Shown: positions 53,170-62,624, counted from the stretch's first letter. The stretch: DNA of 64,000 bases from Sphingobium sp. Cam5-1 (GCF_015693305.1 NZ_CP065138.1:806001-870000), one strand, 5' to 3'. The notes: a model not told the origin generated them from the sequence alone. A program made the numbers and translations.

Positions 53170-53586
53170 TCAAGCGGAGCGAAGGGGCATCTCTCCGATT
53201 CGCATTTCCTGATGATCGGCGTTGTCGACCGTGCGAACCGAGAAGATGGCGGCGATGATGAACAGGATTACCGCAACTCCAGCCGCGATCATGATACTGC
53301 GCGACAAGCGGCGCTGCGGTTCGCTAGCGATGTGCGCGGTAGTCGGCAAATCGTTGTCCGCCGTCGCGCTCTTCAGCACTTCAGCGGATTCCCATGCCGC
53401 CTCCGCCCTTGCGTAAGCTATTGCGTGCTGCGGGTCCGCCTCGATCCACGCGGAAAGTTCCGCCTCATCCTGAGCAGTCGGGTCCGTATTAGCCCTTGCC
53501 AGCAGACGCGCGGCTTCCGCCTCGATTTCGCTCCTGTAGTTTGATCCTGCTCCCGACGTTTGCACGTTCGAAATCCGTTTCCTCAC
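53170..53586 (-). CDS. FecR-like anti-sigma factor, truncated
   Basis: 138 residues. The N-terminal cytoplasmic DUF4880 region (SEIEAEAARLLARANTDPTAQDEAELSAWIEADPQHAIAYARAEAAW) binds the sigma factor in this family; one transmembrane helix follows (SIMIAAGVAVILFIIAAIFSV), then only about 20 residues. Normal FecR proteins have a ~200-residue periplasmic FecR domain, which is missing. Its start lies inside the sigma gene (98-bp overlap). No TonB receptor is adjacent. Confidence 0.8.
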   Translation of the reverse strand: MRKRISNVQTSGAGSNYRSEIEAEAARLLARANTDPTAQDEAELSAWIEADPQHAIAYARAEAAWESAEVLKSATADNDLPTTAHIASEPQRRLSRSIMIAAGVAVILFIIAAIFSVRTVDNADHQEMRIGEMPLRSA

Positions 53587-54088
53587 GTTCCGACCATGCC
53601 CGCATAACTATCGCAATGGCTTTGGCCAGATGTTTTTCAACTGTAGAAACGGACAAGGACATTTCTGCCGCTATTTCGATCATCGATCTTTCATGGATAC
53701 GGCGTAGGACAAATACCCTCCGGCATTGCGGCGGAAGCGTTTCGACGATCGCTTCGATCTGCCGCAGGGCTTCGCGAGCATGAAGTTGAGCCTCGACACT
53801 GTTTTCGGTTTGCAGCAGTTCCAGGTCAGCGATCGTTTCAAAGCTGACCACCTTGTTGCGGCGGGCATTGTCGATGATCAGATTGCGGGCGATCGTGAAC
53901 AGATAGGCGCGGCCTGTCGTCACATTGTTCCAATTTTCTGTGGCATAAGCACGGGCCATGACCTCGGCGACGATGTCGTCAAGTTCCAGGAACGAAGGCA
54001 AAATCCTCCGGAGCCGACCCCGAAGCGCGGCTTCCTGTGGTAATATAACTGCCTTGAACCAGTCTAATTTGGCGCGAACCCGATGCAC
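53489..54088 (-). CDS. ECF sigma factor (FecI-like)
   Basis: 199 residues. Region 2: FLELDDIVAEVMARAYATENWNNVTTGRAYLFTIARNLIIDNARR. Region 4: IVETLPPQCRRVFVLRRIHERSMIEIAAEMSLSVSTVEKHLAKAIAIVMRAW. FecI-like ECF sigma factors usually respond to a FecR/TonB signal across two membranes; here the FecR partner is short and no receptor is present. The last 33 codons overlap the partner gene. Confidence 0.9.
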   Translation of the reverse strand: MHRVRAKLDWFKAVILPQEAALRGRLRRILPSFLELDDIVAEVMARAYATENWNNVTTGRAYLFTIARNLIIDNARRNKVVSFETIADLELLQTENSVEAQLHAREALRQIEAIVETLPPQCRRVFVLRRIHERSMIEIAAEMSLSVSTVEKHLAKAIAIVMRAWSEREETDFERANVGSRIKLQERNRGGSRASAGKG

Positions 54089-54228
54089 GATGACCCCCTT
54101 GATGTCAGCCGCGCCTCTCCCGCTTTTCTTCTATCTGTCATGGTTCAATCATGCTTGCAGGGGCCTGTCCAGCACAGGAGAGGGAGAAAATTTCTCGCTA
54201 CTGCAAGAATATGACGCCACCGATACAC

Positions 54229-54420
54229 TCAATCCGGCGGCAATTCCGGGATGGACCGATCCGGCTGGTCAAAATCGGGCCGTGTCGGCACGAACTCGGG
54301 CGGTTCGCCCGCTGGAGTTTCATCCGGGGTAGAGGGGGGAGGCGACTCCGGGGGTGACTGCGGCTGAATCGTGTCGGGCGGCGGGACGCCGATCGGTTCC
54401 GGATCAGGCTGAGTGGCCAT
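54229..54420 (-). CDS. Small Pro-rich acidic protein
   Basis: 63 residues, over a third proline: ATQPDPEPIGVPPPDTIQPQ...PPSTPDETPAGEPPEFVP. The ribosome-binding site GAAGGAGA is 6 bases upstream of the ATG, supporting a real gene. Short proteins of this composition are recurrent in sphingomonads; likely disordered, function unknown. Confidence 0.7.
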   Translation of the reverse strand: MATQPDPEPIGVPPPDTIQPQSPPESPPPSTPDETPAGEPPEFVPTRPDFDQPDRSIPELPPD

Positions 54421-54536
54421 ATTTCTCTCCTTCGCAAACGTTACGCCTGGAGCCCTGCGTGAGTTCCGGGCAAGTTATCCACAATTGCTTGCCTCCCCGG
54501 ATGCTTTTCTCTATGCCGCGCCGACCGGCGGCCGAT

Positions 54537-54621
54537 GCGGGCGTGGCGAAACTGGTAGACGCGCCAGATTTAGGTTCTGGTATCGCAAGATGTGGGGGTT
54601 CGAGTCCCTTCGCCCGCACCA
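54537..54621 (+). tRNA. tRNA-Leu (anticodon TAG)
   Basis: GCGGGCG (54537-54543) pairs with CGCCCGC (54611-54617), then A and encoded CCA. The anticodon stem CCAGA/TCTGG encloses TTTAGGT, giving TAG. 85 nt with the long variable arm of tRNA-Leu. Upstream of tig. Confidence 0.97.
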
Positions 54622-54688
54622 GTGCGCCCGGCTTGTATCATGTCAGGCGCCACCTGAATTCAGCTGAAGAAAGCGTTTGAGAGAAGAG

Positions 54689-56290
54689 ATGCAGACTGTC
54701 GAGACGTTGAACGAGGGCCTGAAGCGCGCCTACACCGTGACCATCACGTCGAAGGACATCGACGCCCGCGTGGAAAAGGAAGTGGCGGCGATCGCACCGC
54801 AGGTTCGTATGCCCGGCTTCCGCCCCGGCAAGGTGCCTGCCAACCTCGTCAAGAAAATGCATGGTGAATCGCTTCAGCGCGATGCCCTTAACAATTCGAT
54901 CCAGGAAGGCATTCAGAAGCTGATCGCGGACAATAAGCTGCGTCCGGCGATGCAGCCTTCCGTGGAGCTGGATGAAGGCTTTGAATTCGGCAAGGACGCC
55001 GAGGTGAAGGTCGCGCTGGAAGTGCTTCCTGAAATCGCCGCGCCCAGCATCGAAGGTCTGAAGCTGGAGCGTCTGACCGTCGAAGTCGCTGATTCGCAGG
55101 TTGATGAAGCCGCTGGCCGCATCGCGACCCAGCAGGGCGCGCTGGAAGAGCATGCCGCTTCGCACAAGGCGAAGGACGGCGACACGCTGACCATCGACTT
55201 CGTCGGCAAGATCGACGGCGAACCCTTTGAAGGCGGTTCGGCCGAAGATGTGAAGCTGAAGATCGGCTCGGGCCAGTTCATCCCCGGCTTCGAAGAGCAG
55301 CTGACCGGCGTCAAGAAGGGCGACGAAAAGACCATCACCGTCCCCTTCCCGGAAGATTATGGCGCTGCGCATCTTGCTGGCAAGGAAGCCACCTTCGACA
55401 TCACGGTCAAGGCAATCCTGAACGCCGACAAGCCCAAGCTGGACGATGATTTCGCCAAGTCGCTGGGTCTGGAAGGCCTCGACAAGCTCAAGGAGCTGCT
55501 GAAGGGCCAGATCGAGCAGGAACATAACGGCCTTACCCGCACGCACATGAAGCGCAAGCTGCTCGATCAGCTTGCCGCTGCCCATGATTTCGACGTCCCG
55601 CCGAGCATGGTGGAAGCCGAGTTCGAACAGATCTGGGCGCAGCTTCAGCACGAAGCCAGCCATGAGGCGGACCCGGAAGCTGCTCTGAAGGAAATGGAAG
55701 CCGAGAAGGAGGACTATCGCGCGATCGCCGTTCGCCGCGTGCGCCTTGGCCTCCTGCTGTCCGAAATCGGTCAGGCAAATGGCGTGACGGTTTCCGATCA
55801 GGAAATGAACCGCCTGATCATGCAGGCCGCTCAGCAGTACGGCCCGCAGGATCGTGAACGGTTCGTCCAATATGTCCGCCAGGACCCGATGGCCGCCGCT
55901 CAGCTCCGTGCGCCGCTCTATGAAGACAAGGTCGTAGACTTCCTGTTCGGCAGGGCCGAAGTCACCGATCGCGCTGTCAGCCGCGAAGAGCTGGAAGCAG
56001 CGATCGAAGCAGAAGATGGCGATCTGAAGCCGCATGTCCACGGCCCGGGTTGCGGCCATGATCATCACGATCATGACGAAAAGCCCAAGGCGAAGAAGGC
56101 TGCTCCCAAGAAGAAGGCTGCGGACGCTGACGAAGCCGCGCCTGTGGCTGAAGAAGCTCCGGCGAAAAAGGCTCCGGCCAAGAAGGCTGCCGCCAAGAAG
56201 GACGAGGCCGTGGCTGAAGAAGCTGCCGCTGAGGAGAAGCCAAAGGCCAAGAAGGCTCCGGCCAAGAAGGCTGCTGCCAAGGCTGAATAA
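54689..56290 (+). CDS. tig: Trigger factor with His-rich and Lys/Ala-rich tail
   Basis: Ribosome-associated chaperone/prolyl isomerase. About 533 residues from the ATG at 54689 (a TTG at 54677 is in frame). Ribosome-binding signature GFRPGKVPANLV; PPIase (FKBP) domain starting DTLTIDFVGKIDGEPFEGG; C-terminal chaperone helices. The last ~85 residues add HVHGPGCGHDHHDHDE (metal-binding-like) followed by repeated PAKKA/EAPAKKA units, resembling histone H1-like tails. First gene of the tig-GT2-clpP-clpX run, ended by its own terminator. Confidence 0.95.
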   Translation: MQTVETLNEGLKRAYTVTITSKDIDARVEKEVAAIAPQVRMPGFRPGKVPANLVKKMHGESLQRDALNNSIQEGIQKLIADNKLRPAMQPSVELDEGFEFGKDAEVKVALEVLPEIAAPSIEGLKLERLTVEVADSQVDEAAGRIATQQGALEEHAASHKAKDGDTLTIDFVGKIDGEPFEGGSAEDVKLKIGSGQFIPGFEEQLTGVKKGDEKTITVPFPEDYGAAHLAGKEATFDITVKAILNADKPKLDDDFAKSLGLEGLDKLKELLKGQIEQEHNGLTRTHMKRKLLDQLAAAHDFDVPPSMVEAEFEQIWAQLQHEASHEADPEAALKEMEAEKEDYRAIAVRRVRLGLLLSEIGQANGVTVSDQEMNRLIMQAAQQYGPQDRERFVQYVRQDPMAAAQLRAPLYEDKVVDFLFGRAEVTDRAVSREELEAAIEAEDGDLKPHVHGPGCGHDHHDHDEKPKAKKAAPKKKAADADEAAPVAEEAPAKKAPAKKAAAKKDEAVAEEAAAEEKPKAKKAPAKKAAAKAE

Positions 56291-56343
56291 GGATTGGGGT
56301 TGCCTGGCTCAGCGTCGATGCGAGCCGGGGCCACTGCCAAAAC

Positions 56344-56386
56344 ATGAAAAGCGTCCGTCTCCAGAGGGAAGACGGGCGCTTTTCAT
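56344..56386. terminator. Bidirectional rho-independent terminator
   Basis: ATGAAAAGCG-T-CCGTCT / AGACGG-G-CGCTTTTCAT with a 9-nt loop. The A/T-rich outer stem gives a terminator on both strands. It follows tig by 54 bp. Confidence 0.88.
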
Positions 56387-56463
56387 TTAGCACTCGGCAT
56401 GGCAGACGAAATGTTAATCCCGGCACGTCATGCCGCGATAAGTTCGGGTGAGGTTTGGGGCAG

Positions 56464-57441
56464 ATGAAGGAATTTCCGGCAGTGGCAAGCGGGCAGGGGG
56501 CGGCAGGTCCGCGCATTGCCGTAATCCTGCCCTGCTATAATGAAGCTGGTGCGATCGCGAAGACGGTGCAGGATTTCCGCCGCGCGCTGCCGACCGCCGA
56601 CATCTACGTCTTCGATAATAACAGCAGCGACGGTAGCGCTGAACTCGCCGTTGGAGCTGGCGCGATCGTTCGCCGCGTGACGCAGCAGGGCAAGGGCCAT
56701 GTCGTGCGCCGCATGTTCGCCGATGTGGATGCTGACATCTACGTCATGGCCGACGGTGATGCGACCTATGATGCCGCCGCCGCGCCCAGCCTCGTGGCCG
56801 CCATGTTGGAAGATAATCTCGACATGGTCGTTGGCGCGCGCAAAAGCGAGGTGGAAGAAGCCTATCGCCGCGGTCATCGCTTTGGGAACTGGGCGCTCAC
56901 CAGCCTGCTCAAGCAGCTTTTTGGCCGCAGCTTCACCGATATATTGTCGGGCTATCGCGTATTTTCCCGCCGCTTCGTCAAGAGCTTCCCCGTCCTGTCC
57001 GCAGGTTTCGAAATCGAAACGGAAATCAGCGTTCATGCGCTGGAACTGGCGATGCCCGTTTCCGAAATCATGACTGCCTATGGCGCCCGGCTGGAAGGTT
57101 CGGTCAGCAAGCTCTCGACCTATCGCGACGGCTGGCGCATCCTGCGAACGATCTTCACGCTCTACCGGATCGAAAAGCCGATTCTTTTCTTCGGCATCAT
57201 CGCCGCGTTGCTGGCAGCAGCCGCCGTCATTCTGGCGATGCCGTTGATCCTTACCTATCTCGATACCGGGCTTGTGCCACGCTTTCCAACCGCGATCCTC
57301 GTGACGGGGCTGATGATACTTGCTACCCTATCGGTCATGTGTGGGCTGATCCTTGACACCGTGGTGCGCGGACGTCGGGAAGTGCGGCGCCTTGCTTATC
57401 TGACATTCCGTGCGCCTTCCGATTTTGAACCGCGCCGCTGA
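56464..57441 (+). CDS. Glycosyltransferase family 2, membrane-anchored
   Basis: 325 residues from ATG 56464. GT-A fold: AVILPCYNEAGAIAKTV, FDNNSSDGS, DxD in VMADGDATYD, then GYRVFSRRFVKSFPVLSAGFEIETEISVHAL, typical of dolichol/polyprenol-phosphate sugar transferases; two C-terminal transmembrane segments (FFGIIAALLAAAAVILAMPL; AILVTGLMILATLSVMCGLIL). It probably makes a polyprenyl-linked sugar. Inserted between tig and clpP, which are usually neighbours. Confidence 0.88.
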   Translation: MKEFPAVASGQGAAGPRIAVILPCYNEAGAIAKTVQDFRRALPTADIYVFDNNSSDGSAELAVGAGAIVRRVTQQGKGHVVRRMFADVDADIYVMADGDATYDAAAAPSLVAAMLEDNLDMVVGARKSEVEEAYRRGHRFGNWALTSLLKQLFGRSFTDILSGYRVFSRRFVKSFPVLSAGFEIETEISVHALELAMPVSEIMTAYGARLEGSVSKLSTYRDGWRILRTIFTLYRIEKPILFFGIIAALLAAAAVILAMPLILTYLDTGLVPRFPTAILVTGLMILATLSVMCGLILDTVVRGRREVRRLAYLTFRAPSDFEPRR

Positions 57442-57530
57442 ACTCGCGACCGGCGATCACAGGACCCCTTGAACCTGCCCGCTTTTGTGCCGATGTAGAG
57501 AGCGGGCAAAAATCACCCTGAAAGAGCAAA

Positions 57531-58166
57531 ATGACCAATATCATGTCTGATCCCATGGCCGCGCTTGTTCCTATCGTCATCGAACAATCCAATCGCGGCG
57601 AACGCAGTTTTGACATTTTCTCCCGCCTGCTGCGTGAACGGATCATCTTCGTGACCGGTCAGGTTGAGGATCATATGGCCTCGCTCATCGTCGCCCAGCT
57701 CCTGTTCCTCGAGTCGGAAAATCCGAAGAAGGACATCTGGATGTACATCAATTCCCCCGGCGGCGTGGTGACGGCGGGCATGGCGATCCATGACACGATG
57801 AAATATATCCGCCCCCAAGTCGGCACCGTCTGCATCGGTCAGGCAGCATCCATGGGCAGCTTCCTTCTGGCAGCGGGTGAACCGGGCAAGCGCATCGCGC
57901 TTTCCAATGCACGGATCATGGTGCATCAGCCGTCCGGCGGCGCCCAGGGCATGGCTTCGGACATTGAAATCCAGGCGAAGGAAATCCTCCGGATTCGCCG
58001 CCGTCTCAATGACCTGTATGTGCAATACACCGGCAGGTCGCTGGACGAGGTTGAGCGCGCGATGGACCGCGATACCTTCCTTGAGGCCGATGAGGCGAAG
58101 GCGTTCGGGCTGGTGGACGAAGTATTTGATCGCCGTCCCGCTGCACCCGAAACGACTGACAGCTAA
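57531..58166 (+). CDS. clpP: ATP-dependent Clp protease proteolytic subunit
   Basis: 211 residues. Catalytic triad Ser107 (QAASMGS), His132 (MVHQPSGG) and the Asp in [12 protein letters not shown]. Forms the tetradecameric chamber with ClpX/ClpA. 132 bp upstream of clpX. Confidence 0.97.
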   Translation: MTNIMSDPMAALVPIVIEQSNRGERSFDIFSRLLRERIIFVTGQVEDHMASLIVAQLLFLESENPKKDIWMYINSPGGVVTAGMAIHDTMKYIRPQVGTVCIGQAASMGSFLLAAGEPGKRIALSNARIMVHQPSGGAQGMASDIEIQAKEILRIRRRLNDLYVQYTGRSLDEVERAMDRDTFLEADEAKAFGLVDEVFDRRPAAPETTDS

Positions 58167-58298
58167 CATGGATCTTAATCGCGCGCGCCGTTTTCTCCCC
58201 TTGTGAAATCGGCGTGACGCGGTCTAGGATGATCCTAGGACCAGAATATCCCTCGCCGTCGCGGCTTTTCGCTTGGGGCAGGGAGGAAAGATTGGCGA

Positions 58299-59567
58299 AT
58301 GACTAAGCTTACAGGCTCCGATTCCAAAAGCACGCTTTACTGCTCCTTCTGCGGCAAGTCGCAGCATGAGGTGCGTAAGCTGATCGCGGGGCCGACCGTC
58401 TTCATCTGCGACGAGTGCGTGGAACTGTGCAACGACATCATCCGCGAGGAGACCAAGGGCGGTCTCGTCGGCAAGAAGGATGGCGGTGTGCCCACCCCGC
58501 AGGAAATCTGCGATGTGCTGGACGATTATGTGATCGGCCAGAATCGGGCGAAGCGTGTCCTGTCCGTCGCCGTCCACAACCATTACAAGCGCCTGAACCA
58601 CGGCACGAAGCCGGGTGAGGTCGAACTGGCCAAATCGAACATCCTGCTGGTCGGGCCGACTGGCTGCGGCAAAACGCTGCTCGCCCAAACGCTGGCCAAG
58701 ACGTTCGACGTGCCCTTCACCATGGCCGACGCCACGACTCTGACCGAGGCGGGCTATGTCGGTGAGGATGTCGAAAATATCATCCTCAAGCTGCTCCAGG
58801 CCTCGGACTATAATGTCGAGAAGGCGCAGCGCGGCATCGTCTATATCGACGAAATCGACAAGATCAGCCGCAAGGCTGAAAACCCCTCGATCACCCGCGA
58901 CGTGTCGGGCGAGGGCGTGCAGCAGGCATTGCTGAAGCTGATGGAAGGCACGACCGCTTCGGTTCCCCCGCAGGGCGGCCGCAAGCATCCGCAGCAGGAG
59001 TTCCTTCAAGTCGACACGACCAACATCCTGTTCATCTGCGGCGGCGCCTTTGCCGGGCTGGAGCGGATCATTGGCGACCGTCTGGAAGCCAAGTCGATCG
59101 GCTTCGGTGCCCATGTCGCGGCCCCCGAAGAGCGCAAGACCGGCGAACTGCTGCGTCAGTCTGAGCCGGAAGATCTGCTGAAATTCGGCCTGATCCCAGA
59201 GTTCGTCGGCCGCCTGCCGGTGATCGCGACGCTGGAGGATCTGGACGTCACTGCGCTGGTCAAGATCTTGGTCGAGCCGAAGAACGCGCTGGTGAAGCAA
59301 TATGGCAAATTGTTCGACATGGAAAATGTCGAACTGAGCTTCACCGACGATGCGCTGACAGCAATCGCCAAGAAGGCGATCGAGCGGAAGACCGGCGCGC
59401 GCGGCTTGCGGTCGATCCTGGAATCGATCCTGCTCGATACGATGTTCGATCTGCCGTCGATGGAAGGCGTGGGCGAAGTCGTCGTCGATAAGGATGTCGT
59501 GGCTGGAACCAAGGAACCGATCCGGGTCTTCAGCGAAAAGGACAAACGCGCCGAAGACGCTGCCTGA
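58299..59567 (+). CDS. clpX: ATP-dependent Clp protease ATP-binding subunit ClpX
   Basis: 422 residues. N-terminal zinc-binding cysteines C15, C18, C37, C40; Walker A GPTGCGKT; Walker [14 protein letters not shown]-loop SIGFGAHV. Unfoldase for ClpP, essential for cell-cycle proteolysis (e.g. CtrA) in alphaproteobacteria, which ties to chpT later in the window. Ends with a strong terminator at 59588-59621. Confidence 0.97.
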   Translation: MTKLTGSDSKSTLYCSFCGKSQHEVRKLIAGPTVFICDECVELCNDIIREETKGGLVGKKDGGVPTPQEICDVLDDYVIGQNRAKRVLSVAVHNHYKRLNHGTKPGEVELAKSNILLVGPTGCGKTLLAQTLAKTFDVPFTMADATTLTEAGYVGEDVENIILKLLQASDYNVEKAQRGIVYIDEIDKISRKAENPSITRDVSGEGVQQALLKLMEGTTASVPPQGGRKHPQQEFLQVDTTNILFICGGAFAGLERIIGDRLEAKSIGFGAHVAAPEERKTGELLRQSEPEDLLKFGLIPEFVGRLPVIATLEDLDVTALVKILVEPKNALVKQYGKLFDMENVELSFTDDALTAIAKKAIERKTGARGLRSILESILLDTMFDLPSMEGVGEVVVDKDVVAGTKEPIRVFSEKDKRAEDAA

Positions 59568-59587
59568 TTTTGGTATTCTGAGCGTTC

Positions 59588-59621
59588 AAAATCCCGCTGG
59601 ATAACTCCAGCGGGATTTTTT
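59588..59621 (+). terminator. Rho-independent terminator of clpX
   Basis: 13-bp perfect stem AAAATCCCGCTGG / CCAGCGGGATTTT, loop ATAACT, running into a T tract. Confidence 0.93.
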
Positions 59622-59663
59622 GTCGCGTTGGGAATAGGGCGGCTTTCCGACCAAAATCAGACG

Positions 59664-59797
59664 TTCCCCTCCCGCAGGCGGGAGGGGCTAGGGGTGGGCG
59701 CGAGCGGAGCGAGCTTCCGGGCAAGCCTTGGAATGAACTTCACTAAAGTTGCGCTAGCCCACCCCCTAACCCCCTCCCGCCTGCGGGAGGGGGAATG
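59664..59797. repeat. Inverted pair of CTCCCGC-type repeats
   Basis: Left unit CCCCTCCCGCAGGCGGGAGG plus GGCTAGGGGTGGGC (59664-59699) faces right unit GCTAGCCCACCCCCTAAC plus CCCCTCCCGCCTGCGGGAGGGGG (59753-59797), about 55 nt apart. Same family as 9836-9935 and 22841-22882. Confidence 0.88.
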
Positions 59798-59828
59798 TCC
59801 GAAATCCACCCAAACTCGACACCCTCAG

Positions 59829-60527
59829 TCACTGAACGCAACTATCCAAACCATCCCGCTGCACCACCCCGATCCGGCTCGTGATGCTGTTGCCATATCG
59901 CCGGGTAAAGCCTCGCGGCGCAATCGCGCCCCTCTTCTTGGGCAACGGCAATACGGCAGCAATCCGCGCCGCTTCCGCGCGCGTCAGCTTGCCTGCGCCA
60001 TGACGGAAATAGCGCATGGCACCAGCCTGCACGCCATAAGTCCCAATCCCCGTCTCTGCGACGTTCAGATACACCTCCATGATCCGCCGCTTGCCCCAAA
60101 TCGCCTCGATCAAGACAGTAAACCAGGCTTCAAACCCCTTGCGGATGAAGCCGCCACCTTGAAACAGGAACACATTCTTCGCGGTCTGCTGGCTGATAGT
60201 CGATCCGCCACGAATCCTTCCGCCACTGGCATTGTGGCGCAGCGCTTGCGCGATCGCGACCGCGTCGAAACCATGATGACTGCAAAAGCGGCTGTCTTCG
60301 CCTGCGATGGCCGCGCGTGCCATGTTCGGATCGATATCGTCCAGACCCACCCAATCTTTGGTGATGCCATTCGGATCAGTCAGCATCGTCAACGTCACAG
60401 GGGGCGGTACGAAGCGATAGAGCAGCACCAACAGCAATGAGAGCGCCACAAAGCCGCCCAATATCCGGATGACGAAGCCGGCCCAACGGAAGCGGCGGCG
60501 AGACGAAGCGGCAATGGTGGAACTCAT
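59829..60527 (-). CDS. mtgA: Monofunctional peptidoglycan transglycosylase
   Basis: 232 residues from ATG 60527. One N-terminal membrane anchor (AGFVIRILGGFVALSLLLVLL), then GT51 motifs: EDSRFCSHHGFD (catalytic Glu), RGGSTISQQTAKN and KRRIMEVYLN. Polymerises lipid II in the periplasm without a transpeptidase domain. Confidence 0.95.
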   Translation of the reverse strand: MSSTIAASSRRRFRWAGFVIRILGGFVALSLLLVLLYRFVPPPVTLTMLTDPNGITKDWVGLDDIDPNMARAAIAGEDSRFCSHHGFDAVAIAQALRHNASGGRIRGGSTISQQTAKNVFLFQGGGFIRKGFEAWFTVLIEAIWGKRRIMEVYLNVAETGIGTYGVQAGAMRYFRHGAGKLTRAEAARIAAVLPLPKKRGAIAPRGFTRRYGNSITSRIGVVQRDGLDSCVQ

Positions 60528-60617
60528 TTGCTCGTTCGTAGCGCGATCCGTCGAGCATTCAAGCTGGCACGCACCGCCGAGCCAATCCGCCATAAATCGG
60601 TCGCTGCTAACGGTCGC

Positions 60618-60646
60618 AAAAAAAGCCCCGGATCACTCCGGGGCTT
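60618..60646 (-). terminator. Rho-independent terminator of rpoH
   Basis: Minus strand AAGCCCCGGA / TCCGGGGCTT with loop GTGA and a following run of seven T, 20 bases past the rpoH stop. Confidence 0.92.
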
Positions 60647-60667
60647 CCTATCTCACTGCAATCAGGG

Positions 60668-61579
60668 TCAGGCCAGCGCCAGCCGCATCTTGCCCAGCCT
60701 GTCGCCAGCAATCCGCATCATGGCCTTTTGCAGCTTCTCAAAGGCGCGCACCTCGATCTGGCGAACACGCTCGCGCGACACGCCATAAACCTGGCTCAGT
60801 TCTTCCAGCGTCTTGGGCTCTTCGGCCAGACGCCGCTCGGCAAGGATATGCTTTTCACGATCGTTTAGATCATCCATCGCCTCGACCAGCATATCATGAC
60901 GCAGCGTCTTTTCCTGCTCATCCGCGACCAGCTCGTCCTGCAACGGGTCGGTGTCAGCGAGCCAATCCTGCCATTGCCCTTCGCCATCCTCGCGCATCGG
61001 GACGTTGAGCGACGTGTCGCCGCCCATCGCCATACGACGGTTCATGGAGACCACGTCTTCCTCGGTCACGCCCAGGTCGGTAGCGATCTTCTTGACGTCG
61101 TCGGGATGCAGATCGCCATCCTCGAACGCTTCGATGTTGTTCTTCATCCGGCGAAGGTTGAAGAACAGCTTCTTTTGCGCTGCGGTCGTGCCCATCTTCA
61201 CCAGCGACCAGCTGCGAAGAATGAATTCCTGGATCGACGCGCGAATCCACCACATGGCGTAAGTGGCCAGGCGGAAACCGCGTTCCGGCTCAAACTTCTT
61301 CACGCCCTGCATCAGGCCGATATTGCCTTCGCTGATCAGCTCGCTGACCGGCAGGCCATAGCCGCGATAACCCATGGCGATCTTCGCCACCAAACGTAGA
61401 TGGGACGTCACCAGTTGCGCCGCTGCCTCTGGATCCTGATGTTCCGCGTAACGCTTGGCGAGCATGTATTCCTGCTCAGGCGTCAGCAGCGGAAACTTGC
61501 GGATTTCCGACAGATAGCGGTTGAGGCTGGCTTCACCGCCCAGCGCTGGAACCGCGGGGACATTGCTTTTTGCAGCCAT
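60668..61579 (-). CDS. rpoH: RNA polymerase sigma-32 (heat shock)
   Basis: 303 residues. Region 2 with LVAKIAMGYRGYGLPVSELISEGNIGLMQGVKKFEPERGFRLATYAMWWIRASIQEFILRSWSLVK; the RpoH box QKKLFFNLRR near residue 136; region 4 SRERVRQIEVRAFEKLQKAM. Directs heat-shock transcription. Own terminator. Confidence 0.96.
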   Translation of the reverse strand: MAAKSNVPAVPALGGEASLNRYLSEIRKFPLLTPEQEYMLAKRYAEHQDPEAAAQLVTSHLRLVAKIAMGYRGYGLPVSELISEGNIGLMQGVKKFEPERGFRLATYAMWWIRASIQEFILRSWSLVKMGTTAAQKKLFFNLRRMKNNIEAFEDGDLHPDDVKKIATDLGVTEEDVVSMNRRMAMGGDTSLNVPMREDGEGQWQDWLADTDPLQDELVADEQEKTLRHDMLVEAMDDLNDREKHILAERRLAEEPKTLEELSQVYGVSRERVRQIEVRAFEKLQKAMMRIAGDRLGKMRLALA

Positions 61580-61656
61580 GTCGCTTCACCTTTCCCTTTC
61601 GTGCGCGGCGGGACCCAGAAGAGGCGTCCGATGCACCGTCGCAAACTTGTCAAAAC

Positions 61657-62607
61657 CTATACGTGGAGCTCGCTTAACAGTTCCTGCATATCGGTAGGCA
61701 GTGCGCTGTCAAAGCTGAGTTTTTGCCCCGTCACCGGATGTATGAACCCCAGCTGTTTCGCGTGCAATGCCTGCCTTCTGAAACGCATCGTTTCCAGTAT
61801 CGTTTTGAAACCTTTTCTCTCTCTACTGTAAACCGGGTCTCCGATCAAGGGGTGACCCAAATGCGCCATGTGAACACGCACCTGATGGGTCCGTCCAGTT
61901 TCCAGCCTGCATTCCACCAATGCGGCGCCGGGCAGGCGTTCGATCGTGCGGTAATGGGTGACAGCATGCTTGCCACGTCCTTCGCGATGAACCGCCATTT
62001 TCTTGCGATCCGAATCCGATCTTCCGATCCATGTGTCGATCGTTCCGGCCGCAGGTTGAGGATGCCCGTAGACGATCGCCGCATATAGCCGGTCGATGCT
62101 GTGCGCCTTGAACTGCTGTGCCAGCCCTTCATGCGCCCGGTCCGACTTCGCGACGACCAGAAGGCCGGACGTATCTTTGTCGATCCGATGAACGATACCG
62201 GGCCGAGCCACGCCGCCGATGCCGGACAATTGTCCGCGGCAATGATGGAGCAGGGCATTGACCAACGTCCCGTCCAGATTGCCAGCTGCCGGGTGGACCA
62301 CCAGACCCGCTGGCTTGTCGACGACGATCAGGTCGGCATCCTCATGCACGATGGTCAGCGGAATATCCTGAGCGATCGCTTCGGCATCGGCGGGGGCTGG
62401 AACGCTGATCGTAAAAGTCTGACCATCGGCCACCTTCATCGACGGGCTCAGCGTTCGTCCCGCGAGTGTCACTTGACCATCGACGATCAGGCTCTTCAAT
62501 CGTTCGCGTGAAAGTTCCGGAACCAGTTCGGCAAGCGCCTTGTCCAGGCGAAGGCCATGCTGCGCTTCGCCTATCGTCGTCTCGATGATAGAATCCCCCG
62601 AACCCAT
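61657..62607 (-). CDS. rluD: Ribosomal large-subunit pseudouridine synthase D
   Basis: 316 residues. N-terminal S4 domain (LDKALAELVPELSRERLKSLIVDGQVTLAG) and RluA-type catalytic motif HRIDKDTSGLLVVAKS with the active Asp; HLGHPLIGDPVY near the C-terminus. Divergent from the JAMM gene with only 17-20 bp between start codons. Confidence 0.95.
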   Translation of the reverse strand: MGSGDSIIETTIGEAQHGLRLDKALAELVPELSRERLKSLIVDGQVTLAGRTLSPSMKVADGQTFTISVPAPADAEAIAQDIPLTIVHEDADLIVVDKPAGLVVHPAAGNLDGTLVNALLHHCRGQLSGIGGVARPGIVHRIDKDTSGLLVVAKSDRAHEGLAQQFKAHSIDRLYAAIVYGHPQPAAGTIDTWIGRSDSDRKKMAVHREGRGKHAVTHYRTIERLPGAALVECRLETGRTHQVRVHMAHLGHPLIGDPVYSRERKGFKTILETMRFRRQALHAKQLGFIHPVTGQKLSFDSALPTDMQELLSELHV

Positions 62608-62624
62608 TGGTTAAGCATGTAAGA

